From positions 1 through 9,327 of the forward strand of contig JAQTLG010000041.1 in the NCBI GenBank assembly GCA_028715025.1: a DNA stretch of 9,327 nucleotides. The letters are read 5' to 3'. Within the stretch, counting starts at the first letter, position 1, and each line of letters begins with the position of its first letter. This DNA comes from Dehalococcoidia bacterium (GTDB lineage: Bacteria; Chloroflexota; Dehalococcoidia; GIF9; UBA5629). A model generated the notes under the pieces. The model had not been told where the DNA came from, made no database searches, and worked only from the letters and a program-made list of their open reading frames with translations. Shown piece after piece: positions 1 to 5,991 of the stretch. The translations under genes and the position numbers were made by a program.

Positions 1-875
1 CTCAAGAAGACGCTGACCGGGATAAATAAAATGGCTGTTCCGATAAGTATCAGCATGGCCCAGGTGGTCGCAGCTTCATCGCCCAGAATATATTTGAAGT
101 AGTAAATCACTATGCCGCTGGCCACAGTGATAGCCATTATATGAGATATGTATGTTGCCAGGATAAGCAGGTACGGCTTGTTCTTAAAGACCTCTGTGTA
201 AGTCTTAACGAAGCCCATGGATTTTGCCGGTTTTAAATGTACAGGCTCCTTGACTGTAAATATCGTAATTACTACCGTGATAAGCATGACGGAGCCGAAT
301 ACAATTCCGAGCAGCACGAAGCCGATATTTTTATCGGGGGCAAGGGCTACGATCGGCAGGGCCAAACCAGCCCCAAGCAAGGTGCCTATGGCGGCAAATC
401 CGAAGCGGTAACCCATCATGGATGTCCTTTCATGGTAGTCGGCTGTTATCTCCGGCGCCATGGACATATAGGGGATATTCACCGTTGAGTAAGCGGTACA
501 CAGGATCAGGTAGACAACCATGGCATAGATAAATAGTGTTGTCTGAGATATACCTGCGCCTGCCAGAAGCACAGGATTTATAAACATGACTATCACTGCA
601 ATAAAGAGGGGGATGGCGCCTCCCAGCATGTACGGCCTGCGCCGGCCCATTTTGGTTACGGTGCGGTCCGAGATATAACCTATAACAGGATCGTAAAAGG
701 CATCCCACAGACGGCCCACCATAAGAGCAATGCCTGCCAGCGCCGCCGCGAGCCCCACGGTATCAGTCAGATAGTTCAATAAAATAAATGCAGTTGCCGT
801 GAAAAACAGGTTCGCTCCGAAATCGCAGACCCCGTATCCGAGCTTTACACCAATAGATACCTTACCTTGTTCCAT
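1..875 (-). CDS. GPH-family (MelB-like) cation:solute symporter, C-terminus cut by window edge
   Basis: This is an inner-membrane secondary transporter of the glycoside-pentoside-hexuronide:cation symporter branch of the major facilitator superfamily. I translated 291 residues from the ATG at 873-875; the gene continues past the left edge. The family hallmark lies at about residues 54-81: WDAFYDP, then GYISDRT, then GRRRP. The two acidic residues of the helix II cation site of MelB (D55, D59) align with D58 and D62, so coupling to Na+ or H+ is likely. The MelB sugar-binding Asp19 position appears to be Asn or another residue here, so the substrate need not be a sugar. About eight hydrophobic segments are visible (near 20-38, 42-60, 83-104, 113-130, 155-178, 185-208, 234-260, 272-290). 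GGGGG lies 5 bases before the start. It follows the dehydrogenase gene by 64 bp, probably in the same transcript. Family is firm; substrate is unknown. Confidence 0.88.
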   Translation of the reverse strand, partial: MEQGKVSIGVKLGYGVCDFGANLFFTATAFILLNYLTDTVGLAAALAGIALMVGRLWDAFYDPVIGYISDRTVTKMGRRRPYMLGGAIPLFIAVIVMFINPVLLAGAGISQTTLFIYAMVVYLILCTAYSTVNIPYMSMAPEITADYHERTSMMGYRFGFAAIGTLLGAGLALPIVALAPDKNIGFVLLGIVFGSVMLITVVITIFTVKEPVHLKPAKSMGFVKTYTEVFKNKPYLLILATYISHIMAITVASGIVIYYFKYILGDEAATTWAMLILIGTAILFIPVSVFL

Positions 876-939
876 TTGACCCCCTCATATGTAAATAATT
901 GTCCTCGAACGCGTAACCCTGAACCCAGTTATTGGCTAT

Positions 940-2154
940 CTAATCGTAAATAAACTGGGTCTTGATAGCCTTGTAACGACCTTTGTTTGTATTGACCTTC
1001 AGCATTTTTTTATATTCATCCAGCCTGAAGGTATGTGTTACCATATCAGCGAGCTTCGCCTTGCCTCCCGACATAAGGTCAATGGCGATTTCAAACACGT
1101 GCCTCCGTTTTCCCTTCCACTCGTGGAAGCCGTAATAAAGTGAGCCCTTGATCGAGATCAGCTTAATCAACAAAAGGGTTGGGTCCAACTTAATCTGCCG
1201 GGAATTGCCCACCAGTGAGATCACACCTCCTGTCCTTGCCAGACGCATGGCCATGCTGACGCTATTTGAAGAGGAGAAACAATCGTATATCCTGTCGTAT
1301 CCACTCATCATGGCATCCGGACCAAGCATGGGTTTGTAACACCGCCCTCCCGTAATCTTCGCTGCCTGTTGCAAGGCAGTTTTACCGCTAATCGTGTGGT
1401 CTGCACCCGACTTCCTGGCGAGGTTGGCTGTGAAATTGGAACTGACAGCGGCCGTTATCTCACACGGGATCTCCAGGGCGCGTATCGAATGCATGATCAT
1501 GGTGCCGATCACGCCTGCGCCGATCACCAGCACCTGCTCCCCTTTTTGGGGCAGGTTCGAAAGGACTGCTTCCAGTGCAATTGCAAACGGCTCGACCAGG
1601 GCCGCCTCCTGTACGCTCATCCCCGCCGGAATCTTGAAAACCTGACTTTTGTGGGCGATGATATATTCGCTATAGCCTCCCATCGTCGCAATACAGAGAT
1701 CGATGGCCTGTCCCGGAGGCAGTTTCCCTTCGGCGAAGTTCTCACAACTCGAAAGACCTTTGCTGCACGCATCACATACCGGCTCTATTCCACGCGTTAT
1801 GCAGTTGAGCACCGGGCAGACGGCAACCAGGTCGCCCTTATTTAAACCCTGAACATCCGCACCTACCTTATCAATAGTGCCACAGATCTCATGGCCGGGC
1901 ACAGCCGGAAAAGAAGTATATGGTGTCCAGGCCGCCGAAACCTTCAACAGAACAGCGTAGATATCGCTGGTACAGTTACCACAACGGGTAACTTTAATCT
2001 TTACCCACTCCGGGAAAGGTATTGAGGGCTCTGGAATATCGACCAGCTTTACCGTGGACAGAGGACCGCTGTAAAAAGCTCGCTCGCTCAGTGCGCCAAT
2101 CACCTTGAGCGCCAGATATTGCGGGATTTTGACATCGAACTGCACTGCTTTCAA
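940..2154 (-). CDS. Zinc-dependent medium-chain alcohol/polyol dehydrogenase (MDR superfamily)
   Basis: This is a cytoplasmic NAD(P)-dependent dehydrogenase of 404 residues that should oxidise a secondary alcohol or polyol, or run in reverse. The catalytic zinc ligands are seen as Cys58 in CGNCTSD, His88-Glu89 in PGHE and Glu188 in VEP. The structural-zinc lobe holds Cys118, Cys127, Cys130 and Cys137, with an RGIEP insertion between the first two cysteines. I recall this arrangement from a subgroup annotated as threonine-dehydrogenase-like Zn enzymes. The dinucleotide-binding glycines are GAGVIG at 212-217. It starts at TTG (2152-2154), supported by GGAGAGAGG some 6 bases upstream. At 404 residues it is longer than the usual 340-380, because of the N-terminal extension and the lobe insertion. 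With the downstream symporter it suggests an import-and-oxidise pair. Family is firm; substrate is not predictable. Confidence 0.9.
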   Translation of the reverse strand: MKAVQFDVKIPQYLALKVIGALSERAFYSGPLSTVKLVDIPEPSIPFPEWVKIKVTRCGNCTSDIYAVLLKVSAAWTPYTSFPAVPGHEICGTIDKVGADVQGLNKGDLVAVCPVLNCITRGIEPVCDACSKGLSSCENFAEGKLPPGQAIDLCIATMGGYSEYIIAHKSQVFKIPAGMSVQEAALVEPFAIALEAVLSNLPQKGEQVLVIGAGVIGTMIMHSIRALEIPCEITAAVSSNFTANLARKSGADHTISGKTALQQAAKITGGRCYKPMLGPDAMMSGYDRIYDCFSSSNSVSMAMRLARTGGVISLVGNSRQIKLDPTLLLIKLISIKGSLYYGFHEWKGKRRHVFEIAIDLMSGGKAKLADMVTHTFRLDEYKKMLKVNTNKGRYKAIKTQFIYD

Positions 2155-2223
2155 AATAACCTCTCTCCTGTCAATACTTCACCCAACCGTGCAACTAAAG
2201 CACATGCGGGTTCTATCTGGCAA

Positions 2224-2251
2224 ATTTTACTACATACTTTTTCGACAGCAA
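2224..2251 (-). promoter_or_regulatory. Possible sigma-70-type promoter for the dehydrogenase-symporter pair
   Basis: Read on the minus strand, TTGCTG (2251-2246) is followed after 16 bases by TAAAAT (2229-2224). The -10 matches five of six consensus positions but the -35 only three. Transcription would begin near 2217, giving a leader of about 63 bases before the TTG start. Its location in the only sizeable gap of the minus-strand block supports a separate transcription unit. Confidence 0.35.
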
Positions 2252-2323
2252 GCAAGACTGTATGTCAGTAAAGGATAACCCGTAAATGAGAGACATCGGC
2301 TGCGGCTTCCAGGCCAATATGAA

Positions 2324-2350
2324 AATGGTTGCAACCATGGTGCAACCATT
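2324..2350. repeat. Perfect 10-bp inverted repeat with 7-base spacer, candidate operator
   Basis: AATGGTTGCA (2324-2333) and TGCAACCATT (2341-2350) are exact reverse complements around the spacer ACCATGG. A second, nested palindrome GGTTGCAACC occupies 2327-2336, and GCAACCAT occurs twice. The element lies about 170 bp upstream of the dehydrogenase start and about 75 bp upstream of its candidate -35. It has no adjacent T-run, so a terminator is unlikely. A binding site for a dimeric regulator, or a structured RNA in the membrane-protein trailer, are the two readings. Confidence 0.5.
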
Positions 2351-2376
2351 ATATCTGCAAAAACGCAGGTAATCCC

Positions 2377-2395
2377 AACTGACCGATAGTCAGTT
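2377..2395. repeat. 7-bp inverted repeat overlapping the end of the membrane-protein gene
   Basis: AACTGAC (2377-2383) and GTCAGTT (2389-2395) are exact reverse complements around CGATA. The right arm covers the TGA stop codon (2390-2392) of the minus-strand membrane protein. The TGAC-N5-GTCA form resembles operators of TetR-family regulators, which often control lipid or alcohol metabolism, but no regulator gene is present here. On the minus strand there is no immediate T-run, so it is a poor terminator. Confidence 0.35.
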
Positions 2396-2797
2396 TTCCA
2401 TCATACCTGCAACGATACACACAGCAAGGCCAAAAACCACACACCACAGATTGATAAAGGCGTTCAGCACAAGGTCTATTACCGAAGTCAGGTATATTCC
2501 GTTCTGCAGGTTAAAGCTGAAATCAAGCAATCCCAGGAAGACCAGTGCTCCGGCCCCAACTAGAGAAAGAATACGCCCTGCAGGATTCGATTTCATCAAT
2601 AATATACCCGCGATCAGCAGCAATACAGCCAGAATCCCGTCTGGAAGTGGAAATGAGTTCTCATAGGCAAAATAACAGGGAGGCGCCTTTTCGGGCGCCA
2701 GCCCCACGGTGAAAAAGGCGAGCCAGAACAAGATAAGCCCTACGCCGGTCACGATCTCAAGTGAGGCGATCAGCCTTCGTTTATCGTCCTTAACCAT
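2390..2797 (-). CDS. Small four-helix membrane protein of unknown function
   Basis: I do not recognise this 135-residue protein. It has a short charged N-terminus (VKDDKRR), which the positive-inside rule would place in the cytoplasm. Four hydrophobic segments follow at about 12-33, 53-69, 75-93 and 108-132. The loop between the first two (about 34-52) is the longest and carries PEKAPP and YENSFPLPDG, so it probably faces outside. There is no signal-peptidase site and no catalytic motif. ATG at 2795-2797 lies 21 bp after the SDR stop codon, with only a weak purine stretch (AGAGAGAA) ahead of it, which suggests co-transcription with and translational dependence on the reductases. A membrane partner or anchor for those lipid-type reductases is inference only. 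Confidence 0.7.
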   Translation of the reverse strand: MVKDDKRRLIASLEIVTGVGLILFWLAFFTVGLAPEKAPPCYFAYENSFPLPDGILAVLLLIAGILLMKSNPAGRILSLVGAGALVFLGLLDFSFNLQNGIYLTSVIDLVLNAFINLWCVVFGLAVCIVAGMMEN

Positions 2798-2818
2798 CTA
2801 TTCTCTCTGAATTCTCAC

Positions 2819-3637
2819 TTATTTTACCTTCTGTACCTGCCGTACCTGTGAATCGGTTACCATCTCCACCAGCCAGGGGAAAAGCCGCTTCATAATATAT
2901 GTAAATCGGCCGTCCGCGTTGGGGATGATGATAAATTCCTGTTTGTACATACCCTTCAGCAAAGCTTCCGCCACTGCTTCCGGTTTCATAAGCTTGGCCC
3001 CGGCTGAGATTACCTTTGTTTCCTCAGGCTTGGTCTTGTTCTCCTCAACAAATCCGGGGGTGTCGGTATCCGGCGGACAGAGCACCGATACCCCGATATT
3101 GTATCTCTTTAATTCACTGCGTAGAGCTTCCGATAAACCTATCACACCGAACTTGGCAGCGGCATAATCGGTATAACCGAAGATACCCAGGAAACCCACG
3201 ACGGAAGATACATTAACAATATATCCGCCACGCTCTTTCATATAGGGAAGGAGAACAGATATTGTATTCCATACCCCGTACAGGTCCACTTTTATGGTTT
3301 CATCGAACTGACCAAAGCTTATCTCCTCAAAGTAAGCGGGACGGGCACGTCCGGCGCAGTTAATCAGCACGTCCGGAACGCCATATTCAGCCACAGCCTT
3401 CTTGAGCACCTCCTCCACCAGTTCACGCTGAGAAACGTCCATCGACTGACAGTGTACCTTCTGGCCCTCAATCATCCGGCACGCATTAATCTCATCACGT
3501 GCGTCATCCAGCGTTTTCTGACGACGGGCAAAGATAACAACGTTTGCTCCCCTGCCCGCCAGCAGTTTTGCCGTTGCAAGACCGATACCTGAAGACCCAC
3601 CACTTATGTAAACCAGCTTATCTTTAAAATCCTTCAC
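2819..3637 (-). CDS. Classical SDR resembling 3-ketodihydrosphingosine reductase (KDSR)
   Basis: This 272-residue short-chain dehydrogenase/reductase should reduce a keto group with NAD(P)H. The cofactor motif is GGSSGIG (13-19), NCAG sits at 93-96, and the catalytic residues are Ser145, Tyr158 and Lys162 (YAAAK). The stretch from residue 188, PPDTDTPGFVEEN followed by KTKP and ET, closely matches human KDSR, which carries PPDTDTPGFAEEN then RTKP. That block is distinctive of 3-ketosphinganine reductases rather than FabG. The N-terminal membrane helix of the human enzyme is absent, but the C-terminus (about 245-260) is hydrophobic and aromatic and may touch the membrane. The start is GTG (3635-3637), 7 bases after AGGAGG; that ribosome binding site overlaps the upstream gene's TGA. 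No serine palmitoyltransferase gene is in the window, so the natural substrate may be another beta-keto lipid. Confidence 0.88.
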   Translation of the reverse strand: MKDFKDKLVYISGGSSGIGLATAKLLAGRGANVVIFARRQKTLDDARDEINACRMIEGQKVHCQSMDVSQRELVEEVLKKAVAEYGVPDVLINCAGRARPAYFEEISFGQFDETIKVDLYGVWNTISVLLPYMKERGGYIVNVSSVVGFLGIFGYTDYAAAKFGVIGLSEALRSELKRYNIGVSVLCPPDTDTPGFVEENKTKPEETKVISAGAKLMKPEAVAEALLKGMYKQEFIIIPNADGRFTYIMKRLFPWLVEMVTDSQVRQVQKVK

Positions 3638-3652
3638 TTTCCTGCCTCCTCA
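3638..3652 (-). promoter_or_regulatory. Ribosome binding site overlapping the upstream stop codon
   Basis: On the minus strand the TGA stop of the extended SDR (3652-3650) runs into AGGAGG (3650-3645), followed by 7 bases and the GTG start of the KDSR-like gene. The arrangement fixes the GTG start and suggests that ribosomes ending the first gene start the second. Confidence 0.7.
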
Positions 3653-4657
3653 CTTCTGTTTAAACGAAGCCGCATCCATCGTTTTCAGCCATTGCATGGT
3701 GCGGTCGAAACCCTCACGATAGCTTATACGCGGCTTCCAGTCCAGTTCCCGTTCGGCCTTGTCTATGGAGAACCTGAACCTCGATCCCAGGTTTGTTACG
3801 GTATATGTGGTCAGCAGGGGACGCATTTTGATCTTGAAAAGCTTCCAGGTAAACTCCATCACCCTGGCCGCGTTCATCGCTGCCCAGTAAGGTATATAAG
3901 TATTGATGGGCGGAACCCCCAGTGCAGAGGCTATACCTGCGCAGAACTCCTCCAGCGTTGTCGACTCACCGTCATGGACCAGATAGCCGTTCCCTATAGC
4001 CCTGTCATCCTCCGAGATCAACATCAACAGGTCTACCAGGTTGTCGATGTAGGTGGGCCACACTATAGCGCCCTTTCGCCAGAATATCAGTTCCTTTTTG
4101 ATGATAGCGTCAGCCAGCAGGGGGACGAAGGTCTGGTCTCCTTCGCCGTACACCCACAGCGGGTAAACCATGGCCAGAGGCAGCCCTTTCTCCTCGTGAT
4201 ATCTACGCATGATTTTTTCCGCGTCTATCTTGGCATCGGGGTACGGCTCTCCCCAGTACTGAAATGGAAGCGTCTCGTCCATCACTACGGATTCACTGGT
4301 ACCAAAGACGTCACATGTGCTGATGTCCACCAGGCGAGATACCCCCGCTTCGACGGCGGCACGGCAGATGTTCTCGGCCCCACCCACGGTAACCTCCTTA
4401 AATAGCCTGGCCGGCGCCCAGTCCGTAACGACTGCCGCGCAGTGGAATATGACCTCTCTGCCGGTTGCAGCCTGTTTGACTGACTCGTAATCGCGGATGT
4501 CCCCTGTCACAGTCTCTACACCGAGCTTCTCGATCATGGCCGCGCCCTCATCTCCCGGCAACACCAGCGCGCGTACCTGATTGCCTTTCTCAACATTAGC
4601 ACGTACAACATGCCGGCCGATGAATCCTGTGCCGCCCGTCACTAAAATTTTTTTCAT
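3650..4657 (-). CDS. Extended SDR, NAD-dependent epimerase / 3-beta-HSD-type oxidoreductase
   Basis: This 335-residue protein has the extended-SDR fold. The N-terminal cofactor motif is TGGTGFIG (7-14), the acidic residue after strand beta-3 sits in TGDIRD (51-56), and the active-site pair is Tyr139 and Lys143 (YPDAK), with ISTCDVFG (112-119) in place of the usual Ser-Ser-x-x-hydrophobic-Tyr-Gly. The C-terminal part (RFSIDKAERELDWKPR, then SYREGF) matches the family that includes 3-beta-hydroxysteroid dehydrogenases, OleD-type 2-alkyl-3-ketoalkanoate reductases and sugar epimerases. I chose ATG at 4655-4657 because GAGGAGG lies 8 bases upstream and MKKILVTGG is the usual N-terminus. An in-frame ATG at 4690 has no ribosome binding site. 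It leads an apparent operon with a KDSR-like SDR, which favours a lipid or ketone substrate over a nucleotide sugar. The exact reaction is unknown. Confidence 0.85.
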   Translation of the reverse strand: MKKILVTGGTGFIGRHVVRANVEKGNQVRALVLPGDEGAAMIEKLGVETVTGDIRDYESVKQAATGREVIFHCAAVVTDWAPARLFKEVTVGGAENICRAAVEAGVSRLVDISTCDVFGTSESVVMDETLPFQYWGEPYPDAKIDAEKIMRRYHEEKGLPLAMVYPLWVYGEGDQTFVPLLADAIIKKELIFWRKGAIVWPTYIDNLVDLLMLISEDDRAIGNGYLVHDGESTTLEEFCAGIASALGVPPINTYIPYWAAMNAARVMEFTWKLFKIKMRPLLTTYTVTNLGSRFRFSIDKAERELDWKPRISYREGFDRTMQWLKTMDAASFKQK

Positions 4658-4690
4658 ATATCCGGCCTCCTCACCCGTAAGTGTGTACAT

Positions 4691-4696
4691 TTTATA
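4691..4696 (-). promoter_or_regulatory. Possible -10 element for the minus-strand reductase operon
   Basis: TATAAA reads on the minus strand at 4696-4691, five of six matches to the -10 consensus. The hexamer 17 bases upstream (CTGGCG) is a poor -35. If used, transcription would start near 4684, downstream of the alternative ATG at 4690, which agrees with choosing the ATG at 4657. Confidence 0.25.
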
Positions 4697-4757
4697 TTAA
4701 AGATAAAACAAAACGCCAGTAATTTTCAGAGTAAAACAGTCGCCAGCCTCAGAAACC

Positions 4758-4786
4758 TTGTTTAACTTTTTGGGGTGGAGTAATAT
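4758..4786 (+). promoter_or_regulatory. Possible promoter for the deacetylase-ligase operon
   Basis: TTGTTT (4758-4763) is followed after exactly 17 bases by TAATAT (4781-4786). Matches to consensus are three and four of six. An alternative -10, TATAGT at 4790-4795, matches better but lacks a good -35. A perfect 10-bp palindrome TATAGCTATA (4784-4793) overlaps both and could hold a regulator. The leader would be about 35-40 bases. Confidence 0.35.
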
Positions 4787-4830
4787 AGCTATAGTTTTTT
4801 CCCCTGTAATATTTTAGCGGAGAGGCCATT

Positions 4831-5961
4831 TTGACTGTTGCCATTCTTTACAGCGAAGAATTGCGGGAATACGATTATGGCCCGGGACACCCGTTCCGCG
4901 GCGACCGATATGAGATTTTTCCAAGTTTCCTGCGGGAGAGGTTGCCGGAGGGTGAGAAATATCGCTTTATCAAGGCTCCGCCGGCCACACTGGAAGACCT
5001 GCTGCTCATCTGCAACAAAGACTATATAGATTTCACGCATGATTACTATAAAGCCGCCCACGAGGGTGTGCTGGATCACGTCAAATTCGGCCTTTTCCAG
5101 AGCATGGATAATATGCCCTTCGATACACCGGGCAAATTGGAGGAGGCAGCCAGGCTTATTATCGGTCAGGCCAAGATGGGCTGCGACCTCATTCAGAAAG
5201 ACACGTACAAAAAGGCCATCTCCATTGGCGGAGGGATGCACCACGCCAAGCCCTCCTGCGGAGAAGGTTTTTGCCTCTATAACGATGTCGCCTTCTCTGC
5301 CCGCTATCTAATCAATAATTACAAATTGAACAAGGTGCTTATTCTGGATACTGATGCCCATGCAGGCAACGGTACCTGCGACTATTTTTACGATGATCCC
5401 AGGGTGCTCTTCATCGACTTGCACCAGGACCCCCGCACTCTTTACCCTGGAACCGGCTTTGTCGGCGACATCGGCACGGGCAAGGGAAAGGGCTTCACTG
5501 TGAACATTCCCATGCCTCCCAACGCAGGATATGACTCCTACTACCGTATCTTCGGAGAGATCGTAGAACCGCTGGTGCGCGAATTTAAGCCTCAGCTTAT
5601 TATTCGCAACGGCGGATCGGATCCCCATCCCGATGACGGCCTGACCGACCTGGGACTACCCGTGCGCGGATTTCAGATGATCGGTGAGAAGGTCAGATAC
5701 CTGGCAGACGAAGTGTGCCAGGGCCGCGAGCTTGACCTGATCGCTTCCGGCTATAATAAACGCGTCCTTCCTTACTCGTGGATGGCACTTATCTCCGGGC
5801 TGGCCGACTGGGATATCAATGTAGAGGAGCCGGAGCCGGCCACCAGGAAGTTCTATAAAGATCCGGCGTATGCCCAGACCAAGGTGATGGAGGTGGAGGT
5901 CAAGAACAATCTCAAGCCCTACTGGAAATGCTTCCAGGCACAAAATCCCATCCACTTTTAA
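4831..5961 (+). CDS. Histone deacetylase-fold (AcuC/HDAC-like) zinc hydrolase
   Basis: This 376-residue protein belongs to the arginase/deacetylase superfamily and should remove acyl groups from lysine or another amine using zinc. Motifs in order are YGPGHPFRGDR (16-26), the His pair His137-His138 in GGGMHHA, GFCLYND (146-152), zinc ligands Asp175 and His177 in DTDAHAGNGT, the third ligand Asp264 in GGSDPH, and the transition-state Tyr308 in SGYN. All catalytic and zinc residues are therefore present. One oddity is Ala178, where most HDACs have a second His (HHG). The tail after residue 325 is rich in charged and aromatic residues and is not explained by the core fold. The start is TTG at 4831, with GGAGAGG 5 bases upstream. 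The acyl-CoA synthetase 30 bp downstream suggests it could deacylate that enzyme, as AcuC does for AcsA. Polyamine or small-molecule amides remain possible. Confidence 0.87.
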   Translation: MTVAILYSEELREYDYGPGHPFRGDRYEIFPSFLRERLPEGEKYRFIKAPPATLEDLLLICNKDYIDFTHDYYKAAHEGVLDHVKFGLFQSMDNMPFDTPGKLEEAARLIIGQAKMGCDLIQKDTYKKAISIGGGMHHAKPSCGEGFCLYNDVAFSARYLINNYKLNKVLILDTDAHAGNGTCDYFYDDPRVLFIDLHQDPRTLYPGTGFVGDIGTGKGKGFTVNIPMPPNAGYDSYYRIFGEIVEPLVREFKPQLIIRNGGSDPHPDDGLTDLGLPVRGFQMIGEKVRYLADEVCQGRELDLIASGYNKRVLPYSWMALISGLADWDINVEEPEPATRKFYKDPAYAQTKVMEVEVKNNLKPYWKCFQAQNPIHF

Positions 5962-5991
5962 CCAAATAAGCGCGGATAGGAGGCATGCGGT

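Noticed and set aside
923..960. ACCCAGTT / AACTGGGT inverted repeat around the end of the dehydrogenase gene, considered as a terminator
   Set aside because: The loop is 22 bases, the right arm lies within the coding region, and no T-run follows, so it is a poor terminator and may be chance.
1369..1845. A 158-codon open frame on the plus strand opposite the zinc dehydrogenase
   Set aside because: Antisense to a well-supported gene with zinc-ligand motifs; no ribosome binding site or family motif seen.
3692..4405. A 237-codon open frame on the plus strand opposite the extended SDR
   Set aside because: It lies wholly antisense to a gene with clear SDR motifs, its product has no recognisable motif, and it has low-complexity shadow character.
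3650..4690. The upstream ATG at 4690 as start of the extended SDR
   Set aside because: It adds 11 residues before the canonical MKKILVTGG, has no ribosome binding site, and a possible -10 sits directly ahead of it; ATG at 4657 has GAGGAGG at good spacing.
4831..5961. Calling the HDAC-fold gene acuC outright
   Set aside because: The fold and active site are clear, but the HAG variant, long C-terminal tail and lack of acuA/acuB nearby leave the substrate open.
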